Source of the DNA: Lingula anatina
Lineage: Eukaryota > Brachiopoda > Lingulata > Lingulida > Lingulidae
Length of the DNA: 64,000 nt
Direction of reading: 5' to 3'
NCBI RefSeq assembly: GCF_001039355.2
Contig: NW_019773892.1
Coordinates: 185,897-249,896 of the forward strand
The notes under the pieces are model-generated. The model had not been told where the DNA came from, searched no databases, and saw nothing but the letters and a program-made list of their open reading frames with translations. Numbering within the stretch: the stretch's first letter is position 1; each line of letters begins with the position of its first letter. A program made the translations under genes and the position numbers. Positions 51,496 to 63,525 of the stretch are shown piece after piece.

Positions 51496-51870
51496 AAGAA
51501 AGAGAGAAAGAGAGAGAGAGTCTTTTTGTCGTACGTCCAATGGTCTGAACTCCAAACACCAGCCGGCTGACGTCGATGGAATCTTTAACCGAACAGACGG
51601 GTAATTATTTGCTTGTACGATCTGAAAGTAAAACTTTGTAATAGTGTATTGAGAAAATAATGCAGTTATGTTAAAGGATAGTTAAAAAGACATCAGCTTC
51701 TAGCAGTTGATGACGTCACCAATGACAATGTACGTGCGAAAAATGTTTTTTATCCAAAAATCAAAATTGATTGAAGAAGATGCGTCATTTTGTATTAGAC
51801 TTTGTGTATTTGCATATGCTGTATATATTACTATTTTTTTTATTTTATTTTATTTTATTTTAAGTTATTT

Positions 51871-51913
<43 letters not shown>

Positions 51914-51915
51914 TT

Positions 51916-51946
<31 letters not shown>

Positions 51947-54922
51947 GTGTAAAACTACTAAAATAGTTATTGTTGGTATAACCGTATAAAGACTTAGAGA
52001 GTCGAATCGTTTGTCTCCACATTGCTGCACGTGGCGGTCAGATAATCCCAAAGGATCTCGCGAGAACAGGTTCGTGACGTAACGAGACATGGCGTCATCC
52101 ACCCCTGGTGAAATTAGAAAGAGTGCACATGAAAATAAAAGCATGCATTTAAACAAATTGAACAAAGCCATTAAGTATTGAGTTAAATAAAACACCAGTG
52201 TATATTTATGTCCATAAATTTTGCAGTCGAATTAAAACAAACCGTTCAGCAAATAAATAAATGAATAAATAAATAGCGAGCCTCATTGTAATTATTACGA
52301 GTGTATGATCCGTAACAAAGACAATGGATTCGTAATGGTAATGGAAATGCATTCTCTTTTCTTCATTATAAAATACAGACATTCTACTAAGTGGATTCAA
52401 GCCATGTATTGCACGCCTAAATAGATTTAATTATATACATCACCGTGTTTCAGAAGTGTCCCAAAGATCTCGTCATCCATGAACATCGGGCCGTCGTTAT
52501 AGCAGGAGTTACAAGGTTGTGCATAGCAACTCACGGAGTCGATACGAGATTTTGTCGTCCTGTTGGTGCCAGTTCTTCTATTCTGTAAATATCAACTTTT
52601 CAAATATGCAAGAAGAAGGCAGCAATACTGTAGAACAACACAAAGATATGTATTTGACGCCAAGGAAGCCACGTGCAGTGCAAAATTACTTTTAACAGTT
52701 TAAATTAGAGGAATTTAAATATGGTTGTCCAATATAACATTTCAAGCAGAATCCTAAGAATCTTGGGGTGCTCAGTTTTCATAAAGACGCACAATAACGC
52801 AAACACCTTTTAAAGAAATGTGTAATAATTATACTCGCTATAATTACCTGCCACAAATGCTCTTGCGTTTTCTCATCGGTGTATTGAACAAAAATTGGCC
52901 AGCGGCAATCAACGTCTGACAAGTAGCCTCTGTGAATGGGCGTTGCTGCACTAAGCGCCATCTATGGAACAATTCATAACATTTCAATCAACAATGCTTG
53001 AGATGGCATCCTCTGGGCAAACAAGTATATATGCAGTATTCTTAATCAAGCATTTTTGCTATGCAAATTTTGATGACATCATTTTGTTATGTTAAACTAT
53101 GGCCCATATCTTGTCAAAGTGAACCATCCCAAGGGGTCAGTTTCCATTGGCCTATTGGGACACGTAGTCATCTACGTTATGAATATACCGTACATCCAGT
53201 TCAGGTATACAGTTTTTTCATAAAGTTGATGATCATCGACAATTAATCAAAACAAATATATCGAAAGTGAAAAATAATTTTCACAATCTTACAAGCACTG
53301 GGCAAAGAGCTGTCAGCTGATCATGTACAGCCCTGGCTTCATCTAAGTCACGTGCTTGCAGGGTCAGTTGCAATGAACAACTAGCGCCAAAGAAACTGAT
53401 CCCATTGTCTATATAGATTGTATCCTTCTGTGCCTCTTCCTGCGCTTTGCCTTTGTCGCCGAACTTTGAGAGGTTTTCTTCAAATGGATCCATAGTGTGA
53501 ACGTCTTTAAATACTGCAGAGAAACACAATGTAACTGTTAACTTATGTATATTATATAGTATCTATATTTATAATATTTACATTGACATTACATTGAAAT
53601 CAGTATTGGAAAAGACGCCTGGAGAAGAGCGTTGGAGGCTAAAACTAAGAGACTCTGGAAGAATTGAATTCAACTTTTGAGATCCCAGGACAGGTACGCA
53701 TGGTAAGATAGTAAATATAATTAGGTGATCTATGCTCAAATGCAACTGTAGGAGTCAACGATATACATATAACCAATAAACATAAAATAGACACAGAAAT
53801 TAGTGTGTTTACGCACTCGGTATATGGTCCGTGTGACGCCCTCTTCTGTTTAGCCTGTTGTTAAATGCCATTGCACTGTAAATATAAAGCATATATACTT
53901 ACTGTTGTAGTCTAGTTTATGACACGCTGAGTATATCAGATAAAAAACTTAGTTTATGTACAGTATGTAGCATATTATTTTCGAGTATTCTGGTACACAT
54001 GCAAAATATAAAAGCGTTTAATTGGCTTGATAAACCTTAACCATATAGTCAACACAAATTTTAGTTGATATGTTACATGATATGTTTAAATGTAAACATA
54101 GCTATATCTGATACATTAATGCACACGAGTATACAGTGCAATGTCAGTTATTAGATTTGAATTCAAACGATTTTTTCCAATGGTTAACGAAAACTTGCAG
54201 AAAATTGCTTATGAAAAATTGCGAATTTATTTTTCCATGAATTATAAAAAACGAAACAGCCGATAAAGTGTTTCGTTTTCTAAGTCGATCTTACTTATAT
54301 CTTCCCCCTGTAATTGCCGCATCTGGGAAAAACAGAGATTGTGTTATACCGGAAGTGGGAGTTGGCGCATGCAAAGGCCAGGTGAAACCTCTACATCCGG
54401 TTCTGTGAGAAAAAGAACATGATGTTGAGTTCATTTATAATACATGTAAAATCATATTCTATTGAATGAGTATAGACTATAATAAAGTCCACGCAGTAAC
54501 GAGTTAAAATATATTTATTGTGTTGTTTATTCTGGCATTTACAAATGAACGAGAACAGTATGAAATAACAGTACCTCGGAAATGTTCCAATAGAAATAAC
54601 AGAGCTGTTTTCCGAGTTGAATGCCTGTTGAATCAATTGCCTCCTAGAGAAATATGAAAAAAGACACATTAAAACGAAAACATACAGTAAAATACAGTAA
54701 CAAATTTACTTAGACTGACTGACTGACAGACAGACAGACACAGGTAGATAGAAAGTGAAACCGGGACCTAGAGCCAAATTTATCTACGTACCGTTGGGCC
54801 ATGCTTCTTTCTACTGATTTTATGGACTCTATGTCTCCTGCATATGGCTTGAAAGGCACTGACTCTACCATATAGCTTGAGTATTCCCGCTGCCAAGCGT
54901 CTTGCCATTGACTGAAAAACCA

Positions 54923-54971
<49 letters not shown>

Positions 54972-57900
54972 CATTTCTTGAAACCCCCCTGCTCGTGCGT
55001 CTCAGGGCTGTTAACATTTACATATTAAACTAAAACTACTAAACTAAATTAAAAACTAACATTAAAGCATTAAGAACTAGATGATAAAAGTTAGCCAAAA
55101 TATTATTTAAATAGAGAGGTTTTAGTTTTTAACAGTGATAAGAGTCATTAAAATACACATTTGGTGTGTTAATAAAATTGGAGCATAATATTGGTTCAGC
55201 AAGCTCAAAAGCCCTGTGACCAAATGTTTCAAGAGTCTTTTTGGTATAGTTTCGCTTCACTTGTAAATGCACTTGTAAATACACTTGCAGTCGAATTTCA
55301 CATTATTAACATTTTAATTCTAATGCAGCGTTTATAACTGTAAATCTAACATTCTGACGATGCAGCAGATTACGTAAAAAGTTAAGACTGAGGATAGAGC
55401 CATCTGAATAGACCGATTGAAATCTCTGGGAGAGAGGAGCAACACATACTGTCGGTTAGACTAACCATACGAAAGATATGAGAATTAGATATAAATTTTA
55501 TACTTATTAATTGTTCGTGAAATACTGTTATGTTCCGTCTATCACATTGATACAAAGACCTTACGTATACTGTTCTTATTTTGACAATGTAAATGATACA
55601 TGTGTTTATAAAGGGGAGGGGGTCCTCTACATGCATTCCAATGGCTGAATCTTGAGATGTAAGACGGGACCGTTAAGGGTTCTGAGTCTATTGACAGAAA
55701 ATTATTTAAATTTACAATAAATGAAAGCCACACAGAATTTGCCAAAGAGCTCAATGTTACCCCAAGAGCATCTCTTGGCAACCGTATGGAATAGGCCTCT
55801 GTAAAGCGTTCGTGCGTCTTAGAAAATAACATTGCAAGATCTCACCCTGGGGCCTATGAGAGGGTTGATTCCACAAAAAAAAGAAAGAGTTTGAGTGAGG
55901 ATAAATTATAAAAAAAGACCATGATAGCGTGCTTGCCTTTTTTCCTCCGATTTCTTCAACGTGGCCACCAACTCAACAGCTTTAATGGCAACTTTTACAG
56001 TTTTCTTCTCGTGGTCAAAATGCAATAGGATATATTCGGTCTGAAAAGAAAAAAAAAATTAGTAAAAACTCGCTGAGTATCTATAGACTTGGAAGTGGCT
56101 TAACGCGTTTCTGAATTATTCCTTTGGATAACAAGGCCTATAGCTTTTGTCTAAAAAGACAGGAAATTAATTTGGCCTGAAAAGACACCGCCGATAAATA
56201 TTTTCACAAAGAGATATTTGAAGGGAATTGGCTGTAAAATCATTGCGACAAAATACTACCAAATCCCACCTTATGGTTTCAAATAACATAACTTAAAGAA
56301 ATTCCAAAGAACATCGTTTCATATTTCTCGTAAAATAAATGACATCTGGACAGATAATTGCCGCTTTCTTTCTGTGCTGTATATAACCCTAAAGTTACAA
56401 AATGATTCATTTATTTCTAGGAAAGTATTTTGCACTATTACAAATATAATATAATATTATATTTGTAATATTATATTACAAATATAATATTGAGCACTTT
56501 GTCAAATACGACACGGTTTTAGAATCACCTTTTTATCTCCTAAGAATATTTAATGGATTTCATAACAGTATGGAGCTGGAATATTCAGACCAACAAATGA
56601 ATCAAAATTGATCAGACAGGGTGTTAATACATCAGTTTTTTTTATACAGACGATAACAGGACTGGTAATCTGATGTGCATGATTGCTTTTTAATCATTTT
56701 CCTTTTGTCACAGGTAGAGTGTTGAACGATAAACGTAGACCATAATCCCAATAGTACTATACCCCGTCTTTTTATAATAGTTGTGTACCCTGCCTGCTTA
56801 TAACACCCGGTGTGGGGGCTGTTTCAAATATAAACCGTGAATCATATCTTGGTCAAGATTAATTCTTAGCAACCGATCCAATGACAGCATGCATCGACAT
56901 GAAACGATAATAATATTTCTCATTGTGATTAAATAGGCGCAATATAATAAGAATAACTTCTGCTGTTGACATGAAATGATAATAATGTTTCTCATTGTGA
57001 TTAAATAGGCGCAATATAATAAGAATAACTTCTGCTGTTGAACGCTTGTTATCTCTTTAAGACCCATATTTGGGCTAAAGCTGGTTAGTTCTCGCCGTTC
57101 ACCGTTGTACACGTCACACGCACCACACGCTAGCAAGGTGCCCGACACGTGTGACATACTCTCGTGCTTTGCACTGTACCCCTGCACAAATATCAGCTTT
57201 ACCTTGCTTACCCCAGGTGCATTTAGTTCTTCTCGGAAATTACAAGTGGAGATAGTATATTAACGGTATTAATGTTGCAGACCCTACACTGGCTAGGGCA
57301 GCAGAGGCTACAGGTTTTTACGATATGTTATCTTGTATGCTCAAAATAAATTGTTCTACATGTTCGCGGTCAGCACGTTCAAAGAGGTGGGTCTTTGAAA
57401 AAGTTTACCTTTTGACATCAAAATCCACTTACCGGTATATTCATAGAAGCTTGACAAAAATGTAATAATCACATGTATGAAAAGTAATAAATGAACGACA
57501 ACCGGTGAGGGGTTCGTACACTCAACTGTGATGCTCGCAGATCGTATACGATTTCTTCCCAAGGTTCCCTCCTTTTGCCTGGGCACATAATCTTTGTTCA
57601 CGCGTTGCACAATTTATGGCCAGATTTTTTTCATCTTTTTTCTTTCAGAAAGCCACTAATTAATCCCTTTAAATGTACATGGATTTATACATGGAAACCC
57701 TTGTATTTTCACTAACAATATTTTTACATATTGTATACACTGTTCTTACTTTCCCTACCGGCTGCAATTATTTTCATAACAACATCGAACCCGGTGACCT
57801 ACAAGATATATTTCACATTGACTGTACTATTCTACACTGTAGCTTATAGCACGGGGCTATCATTTTATTTGAATGATTGATGATTGATTGTTAGAAAAAA

Positions 57901-59632
57901 GCGTCATTCTCTTTCCACTTACCAATTAAAGATAATTTTGGTAAGATGGACTGTTTAGGTAGAAGAAGACAAATACATTTTGAAAATGCATTTCCATCAT
58001 TGGGTTTGAAATGTTCATGTTTTACTATATATGGAGAGAATAAAGCGCACCCATTATTAAACAGTGATAATAGGCATCTGTACTATATTTATTTATTTTT
58101 CATTGTCATGGAATATTATTCCATGACTTGATGTATACGATGTAGTGGATACATGTATTGAATTAAAACCTCATTAAATACTCCTAGACATACACTATGG
58201 TAAGAACACATCATTTGAAGGAAACATCTGGTAATATTATCTGTTTCCCACTAAGACTTTTGAAAGAAACACTTGAGCTATCAATATTCGGTCAAATATT
58301 TTAGTTTATTTCTACTGAGTATATTTTTGTTTTTGTTCTTCTTTCCTTCTTCTCAGACTGTTAAAAAGATTAAACGTAACAGGAGTACGACTAAGCAATT
58401 TATGGACTATTAAGCCCATGGTAATGTTCGGCTCCGGCGATGTAACATGTGTTGAAAGAGGCGCTAACATTTTGGCACCGGGCATTGCAGGTCATAATGA
58501 CATCGGTTTGCCTCCAGAAAGAAAGAAAGAAAGAAAGAAAGAAAGGAAGGAAGGATATATATGGCCTGGCCTAAAGTAGTTACCCGGCTGTGACCTTAGA
58601 AGATGGTCTCTATTTGATGTTCCTGGAATGTGCAATTAAACTCTCAGATAGGCACTTAAGTAAACAACCCGTTATTGCGGAAGTAGTCGAAATCCCCAAC
58701 GTGTTCGCGCCTGTTTCAATGCTTATCTGTTCATTTATTATAGTGACTTGTGGTTTTGGTCTGTCCATTTCGCCTGTTTTATGGTTGTGCCTTATCAATT
58801 CTTTCATCGTAGTTTCTGTCCAGATATTTCTTCACCTAACCCCGTCGGGCATTAAAAACAAACCATACTTTTTCATGTAACTTTTACCTGTAGCCGTATC
58901 CCTTTAAATCCAAAAACTTTAATATATTTTTTAAACTTATACAGCTTTTATTGCTTTTAATACGACAACACTTTGGCAGAGCATTTTATTCAAAATATCG
59001 TATATTTTATACATTTTATTGGGTACCTTTTTCTTTTTTTATTTCTTTACATAAACTTTTGTTAAATATCTCTAATTACATTTCTTACTTTAGCCTAAAG
59101 TCGTTAGTTCTATATTACATGTAAGATTTTTTCTAAGAAATCAGTTTTAAGGTCGAGAGTGTAGAGAAATCTCTGTTGCTTGCTGCCGATTTTTTAAAAT
59201 CTTATTTGTAGATAACACTGAGTAAAAATCAATTGTGCATTCATTAAGTGTTCAACCAAAGAGTGAAAATAAGGGAAATATCTAATTCCTATAATGTGTG
59301 CAATGTATCTGAACACATTTGAAATCATTTTAACAAATTAATTGACAAAAGCATAGATGAATGTAAAAAATAATTTCAGAGTGCATGAAAGGCAAAATGT
59401 TCAACGATTTTTCCTGCCCGTACGCGTGTATTGACTGTCTTCGTTTTTTTACCAAAACTCACGGAGAGCAAAAAGAGCAACATATCTAAACTTTAAAAAA
59501 TAACTTTTCTTCCCTCATGGCAATGTCCACATTGATAAGTGTTTTTTAAAGTGCGAAAGTCTGGTCACAGAACGCCACATCTTTTTGATTACTTCTATTT
59601 GTTCACTTCAAACTTATACATAAACGGTGCTT

Positions 59633-59668
<36 letters not shown>

Positions 59669-60593
59669 GTAGACTCAGCAAATATGCACGCGTATAAAAA
59701 CAATTATTTTTTTTTGTCATTCATGAATTGTAGATGTTATAAATATAACACAGCAAATTGAATATAATATATGTATATAAAATGCAGATGAGTGAGTGAG
59801 TGAGACGCCTGAGTGTATGTCACTTGCAGATTGCCGCCAAGTGTTAAAAGCAATGGCGGGTCCTGATTATTGCTCAGGGGGAGAGAACGAGGGTAATTTT
59901 ATCTTTTCAGCAAAATGGATAAAACTGAATGTTAGTTTTACCCTAATGTATACAATAAGTGATGCATTTTTTCATCTTTATCTCATTCCGTTTGTCATAT
60001 TATTTTCAAAGGGAATAAAGGGATAGAAGCAGGAGACGGGTCTCAGAGGCTAAGAGTGCAGTACCCCCTCCCTCAACAGATGGATTACATATATATGCAA
60101 GTTGCCAAAGACGCGTTTATGTCACACATGAATGGAATCAACGAGAGGTTGTCACATTCACCTAGCTTATAGTGTTGTACTAGTTTGTGGCTTTGAACAC
60201 AACTTTCCAATCAAGGTGTCTTGTTTTCGACAGCCAACTAGGTGTAAAAATTATCACACTCTCTGTTTTTATGAATTACGTACAACAGAATGTATGTTGA
60301 TTGATCATAACATTTACAGGTATGATGAGGTTGTTTAGAAATATGACCCCAGTAACTTTGTTTTTGATAGGTTGACATCAATCTTTACCAAAAATGTAAA
60401 ATGCATCACAATTTAAGGCCACTAAGAAATATCCTACCTCATCACCCCATAGAAGACCCTTCTTTGCTTCATTTTTATACGCCTGGTATTTTTCGACAAA
60501 CTCTTGGGCGGCGTGGAGGCGAATGCGTGGCCAAATGTCACTGATTTCCTCTGCCGTCAACCACCTTTCTCCATTCTGTGCCAAACCATCCAT
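49369..60593 (-). CDS. GCLC: glutamate-cysteine ligase catalytic subunit (16 exons)
   Basis: ATP-dependent joining of glutamate and cysteine, the rate-limiting step of glutathione synthesis, in the cytosol. Exons in coding order: 60438-60593, 55937-56040, 54792-54911, 54575-54643, 54295-54402, 53817-53875, 53293-53513, 52848-52961, 52444-52582, 51983-52104, 51535-51621, 50863-50967, 50533-50620, 50272-50372, 49854-49977, 49369-49520. They total 1,869 bases, in frame, giving 622 residues (human protein 637). Landmarks: LLWGDE-TEYILLHFDHE (metal/glutamate-site acids), REYSSYMVES, SLFFPDAAI, ALSAATPIHRGY then DVDCRW, GWCLEFRPLD, VQLTDFENAAFAVFVV, FPGLIQLVNRYLDD, KRASGE and HPDYKKDSVV. All introns are GT-AG except the second, which appears to be GC-AG. 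Human Cys248-Cys249 reads SCS here, so one of the paired cysteines is lost. The sequence is divergent but no core block is missing. Confidence 0.93.
50811..50861. repeat. TTA trinucleotide array abutting a GCLC donor
   Basis: About 16 TTA units; on the coding strand the intron reads GTAATAATAATAA directly after the exon ending at 50863. Confidence 0.9.
51405..51520. repeat. CT/CA/GA compound microsatellite beside a GCLC donor
   Basis: CT-rich run (about 51405-51433), a CA run (about 51434-51449) and a GA-rich run (about 51450-51520). The CT and GA parts can pair as a hairpin. The GA edge is about 15 bases from the donor of the exon ending at 51535. Confidence 0.85.
51837..51946. repeat. ATTT array and T-run
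   Basis: TTTTATTTTA/ATTT units followed by a run of about 28 T (51919-51946), about 35 bases from the donor of the exon ending at 51983. Confidence 0.9.
54927..54968. repeat. ATA trinucleotide array beside a GCLC acceptor
   Basis: About 14 ATA units starting some 15 bases upstream (coding sense) of the acceptor of exon 3. It seems to replace or extend the polypyrimidine region. Confidence 0.9.
54969..55936. other. GCLC intron 2 interior
   Basis: AT-rich sequence with a coding-like minus-strand stretch near 55542-55832 that I do not recognise, possibly the tail of a non-LTR element followed by the ATA array. No exon with usable splice sites matches a missing GCLC part. Confidence 0.3.
56041..60437. 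other. 4.4 kb first intron of GCLC
   Basis: Contains an AT palindrome (about 56440-56495), a 72-base direct tandem duplication (56896-57040) and a GAAA array (about 58517-58545). A CT array lies at about 59634-59664. A 65-codon minus-strand frame at 58610-58807 is noted elsewhere. No confident extra gene was found. Confidence 0.45.
56896..57040. repeat. 72-base direct tandem duplication
   Basis: The block from GACATGAAACGATAATAATA to ACTTCTGCTGTT occurs twice head to tail with only one or two differences (ACGAT/ATGAT, ATATT/ATGTT). Confidence 0.9.
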
Positions 60594-62745
60594 GATGTGT
60601 CACCCGCGTCCTGAACAAAGAATCGTTAGCGCGCCTTCCTGTTGACAGATGGTCGACGATAACAGTGTCTGTACACTGTATGAATGCGTATCCTCCACTA
60701 CCCTTTCTACTTGCCTGTGAACTTGATGGTAACCTACTCAGGCCACTTCCAGGGCTAAACGTTACTGTACTATTGGGTGTTTCGCCGCTCTAAATCTCCA
60801 TGTGGTCTTACCGGTGGCCATTACTCATATCTGTATCATCGGCCCATGTTGAAGTGGTTCCTTGCTACTTAGAAGAGGTATGGTCTTTTTTTTCTCCTAG
60901 CGGCACAATGCATTACCTGTATAACCGCATATCGCAATCTGTGCTGTGGTCAAATAAAAAAGGTAGAATATCGGATTTATATCAAGCAGGACTGAATAAC
61001 TGACGCTTTCAAAGAAGGGGACTGGTGGTGGGAAGTCCCTCTATAAAAGATATGAAGAAAATAAGTGATAAACATTGAATAGGATTGAGAAATGATATTT
61101 AGGTAATGTACGCCTGAATTATCTACAGTAAACATATAATTCCCAAACGAATAGTGCTCACAGTTAAATATGAGGTCGTCGTTGTGGTCAATTGACTTGC
61201 GTCGCGTGAGAATTGAACTCATGACATTCCGTCACCACAGTTGATGATTTTGCAACTGTGTACTACCGATTAAGTAGGAAGTTAGAAAGTAAATGACGGT
61301 CGCAGTTGCTTTGAAAAATGTGTTTGTCGATTTTGTGCAACAACAAGCACTACCACTAGCCGTATTACGCGTCTGTATGCTTGAGTTGTCACAACTAAAC
61401 TGATGAACTCCACAGTTTAGAGATACTACTGCGCATGCGTCAAAGTGTCAGAATCTCCTACGAGCACAGCCGAGAATTAATTACAGCTTTGGAAGTAACT
61501 GGCTCGCGCTGCCAGTAATTACGCCATGGGGTATTCAGGGCACAGACCGTGATCACAAGATACCGCCAATAAATTTTTAGATTTTTAGAAAATAAATTTT
61601 TCATGTGAACGGTCTCTTATAGTGACGGTAACGACGACTAGTTGGAGTTTTCAAACGTTTATTCACAAAATTTCTCCTACAAATTCAAGAGTTAGTATAC
61701 TCTATTTCTGTGTACGTATTTCCTTTTTTCGCTACATTGTCTTCTACGTGATCACCAGCATTTTCCATTTTACTTGTCATTCCGCCATTCTACATTTCTT
61801 TATAAGGCGATCTCTATTTGAATTATAATCATACTTGGATTGTTCTCAAAACTCAATTTGCATGCGTTTCACGGATGTCAGAAACCTACAATGTGTTTGT
61901 GAAATAGACTAATCAAATAAAACTTAATTCATGTGCATTTGACATTTTCCATCTTTTCCTATCAGGAAAGCAACTTTCACCTTTGTTGACTCTTAAAGAA
62001 ATTAAGATTCCATTTAATAACTCGCTAGATTTTTATTAATATATATATATTAAAAAAAAATTGTTTAACTTCACTTGTTACTTGCAATAAGTAAAAGCAT
62101 AAGCTACTAGTACTAATGTTACAAAAACTTTAGAAAATATTTGATTTTCACATGGAGAGTCCTCCTGGATAAAGAAACCATATGAACGAGGAATTATGTG
62201 ATTGAGGAGACAGGAGTGAACTGATATAAGAATTATGTGTTTGAGGAGAGAGGACTTGTTGTGATACAGGAATACTGTGAATGGGGAGACAAGAGCAGCG
62301 TAATGTACTCAGGCCTACCCAACTACCAGATTCCGCACATAAGGATCCTGAATTAACCGCTATATCGGACCACACTACCCGTTTTCAAGGTGTGTGTCAG
62401 ACTGCATTTCGGAGTATCAGTCAGAACACCGACAGGATGAGCCCGCGATCGTCCTACAAAATTTGTTCTGGGGTATGATACTCCAAATTGCGATCTGACA
62501 CACACCTTGAAAACGGGTAGTGTGGTCCGATATACCGGTTAATTCAGGATCCCTATGTGCCGAGTCTGGTAGTTGGGTAGGCCTGATACTAGAACAGATC
62601 ATGTAAATTGAGGCGAGAGAGGACCAATATGTTATACCAATTATCAGGGCTGCTTTTGTGTAATTTATGACCTTTGGTTCACTACCATTTCCTCTTTTAA
62701 ATATAAAGACGTCAGGGGAAAAACAATTCGGTGATTCTAGAATAA
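60594..62745. other. 2.1 kb between the two GCLC genes
   Basis: Holds the presumed promoter of the complete GCLC gene just above 60593 (no clear TATA box seen), a tandem GAGGAGA-GAG-type repeat (about 62165-62290) and a fold-back repeat (about 62309-62586). No gene was recognised. Confidence 0.4.
62309..62586. mobile_element. fold-back repeat with about 110-base arms
   Basis: Left arm starts CAGGCCTACCCAACTACCAG and right arm ends with its near complement (CTGGTAGTTGGGTAGGCCTG). Arms also share the GATCCTGAATTAACCG-TATATCGGACC and ACTACCCGTTTTCAAGGTGT stretches. The loop is about 50-60 bases. It looks like a MITE collapsed to its terminal repeats. Confidence 0.75.
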
Positions 62746-63525
62746 TTATTTTGATTTCATGCTTGAGATCTCATTGCATCGAGATATCAAGTCATAATTG
62801 ATGTGTTCACTGACTACGGAATCCTTTTTGTAGTCTGGATGTGACGTCACAAACTCTCGCATCCATCTAGCAACTGTTGGTATTTCACCTGAAATTAGAT
62901 GTCTGTTGAAATAAATGGTTATATTGCAATGACAAATAAAACTGGTATTTAGTTTGGATTTTAGTAAACATTAACATTTTATTGATATGAACTACACATA
63001 TACGATGTGCATAGACGGGGGGGGGGGCTGTTTTGACTTTATATTGTACACGTAACAAAATCAAATTTAAAATATCATTCCGTTTTTTATAAAAGTTGAT
63101 AGCAAATTGAAAGTAATGTACATAAAAAAGTCCCAAAAATTCACGTAATTTTACTTTAAAACCTAATATTAATCAAGATTAGAATTCCCGAGATTTACCC
63201 AAGTAAAAACTTGATAAAATGTAGACACATAACCCCCCTTTTTTAGCTCTTGCTTTTTTATCTTTGCCACTGCGTTGAATTTTACCAGCCTTTATCTCAA
63301 TAACGAAAATGGCTCAAAGGAATATTATGTTTGCTAATTAAAAGGCACACGTTTAATATGTGACGTTAAATGATCCAGTAAAAATTAATTTCATTTCTTA
63401 CCAGACCCTCGTTTTCCTATGAAGTCAAGGTACCGATTCGCAGCCAATCTGGTTTCTATGTCAATTCCGCCATGATCGTCCAAGTATCTGTTAACCAATG
63501 GGATAAGTCCAGGGAAGGCTTTGGG
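62746..63525 (-). CDS. GCLC: second GCLC paralogue, last two exons (continues past right edge)
   Basis: Exon 63402-63525 (PKAFPGLIPLVNRYLDDHGG, ETRLAANRYLDFIGKRGSG) and final exon 62746-62888 (GEIPTVARWMREFVTSHPDY, KKDSVVSEH) ending in TAA. Splice sites and phases match the last two exons of the complete gene upstream in the window, and the penultimate exons agree at 31 of 42 residues. The active-site domain lies outside the window, so function cannot be judged. At 63526-64000 I find no convincing next exon, so the upstream intron is longer than 470 bases or the exon has diverged. Confidence 0.88.

Noticed and set aside
51337-51570. Ser/Leu and Arg/Glu repeat frames
   Set aside because: Translation of CT and GA microsatellites next to a GCLC exon.
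58610-58807. Minus-strand 65-codon frame with protein-like sequence inside GCLC intron 1
   Set aside because: No domain, splice signals or neighbours recognised, and an equally long frame exists on the other strand; possible transposon fragment but not supportable.
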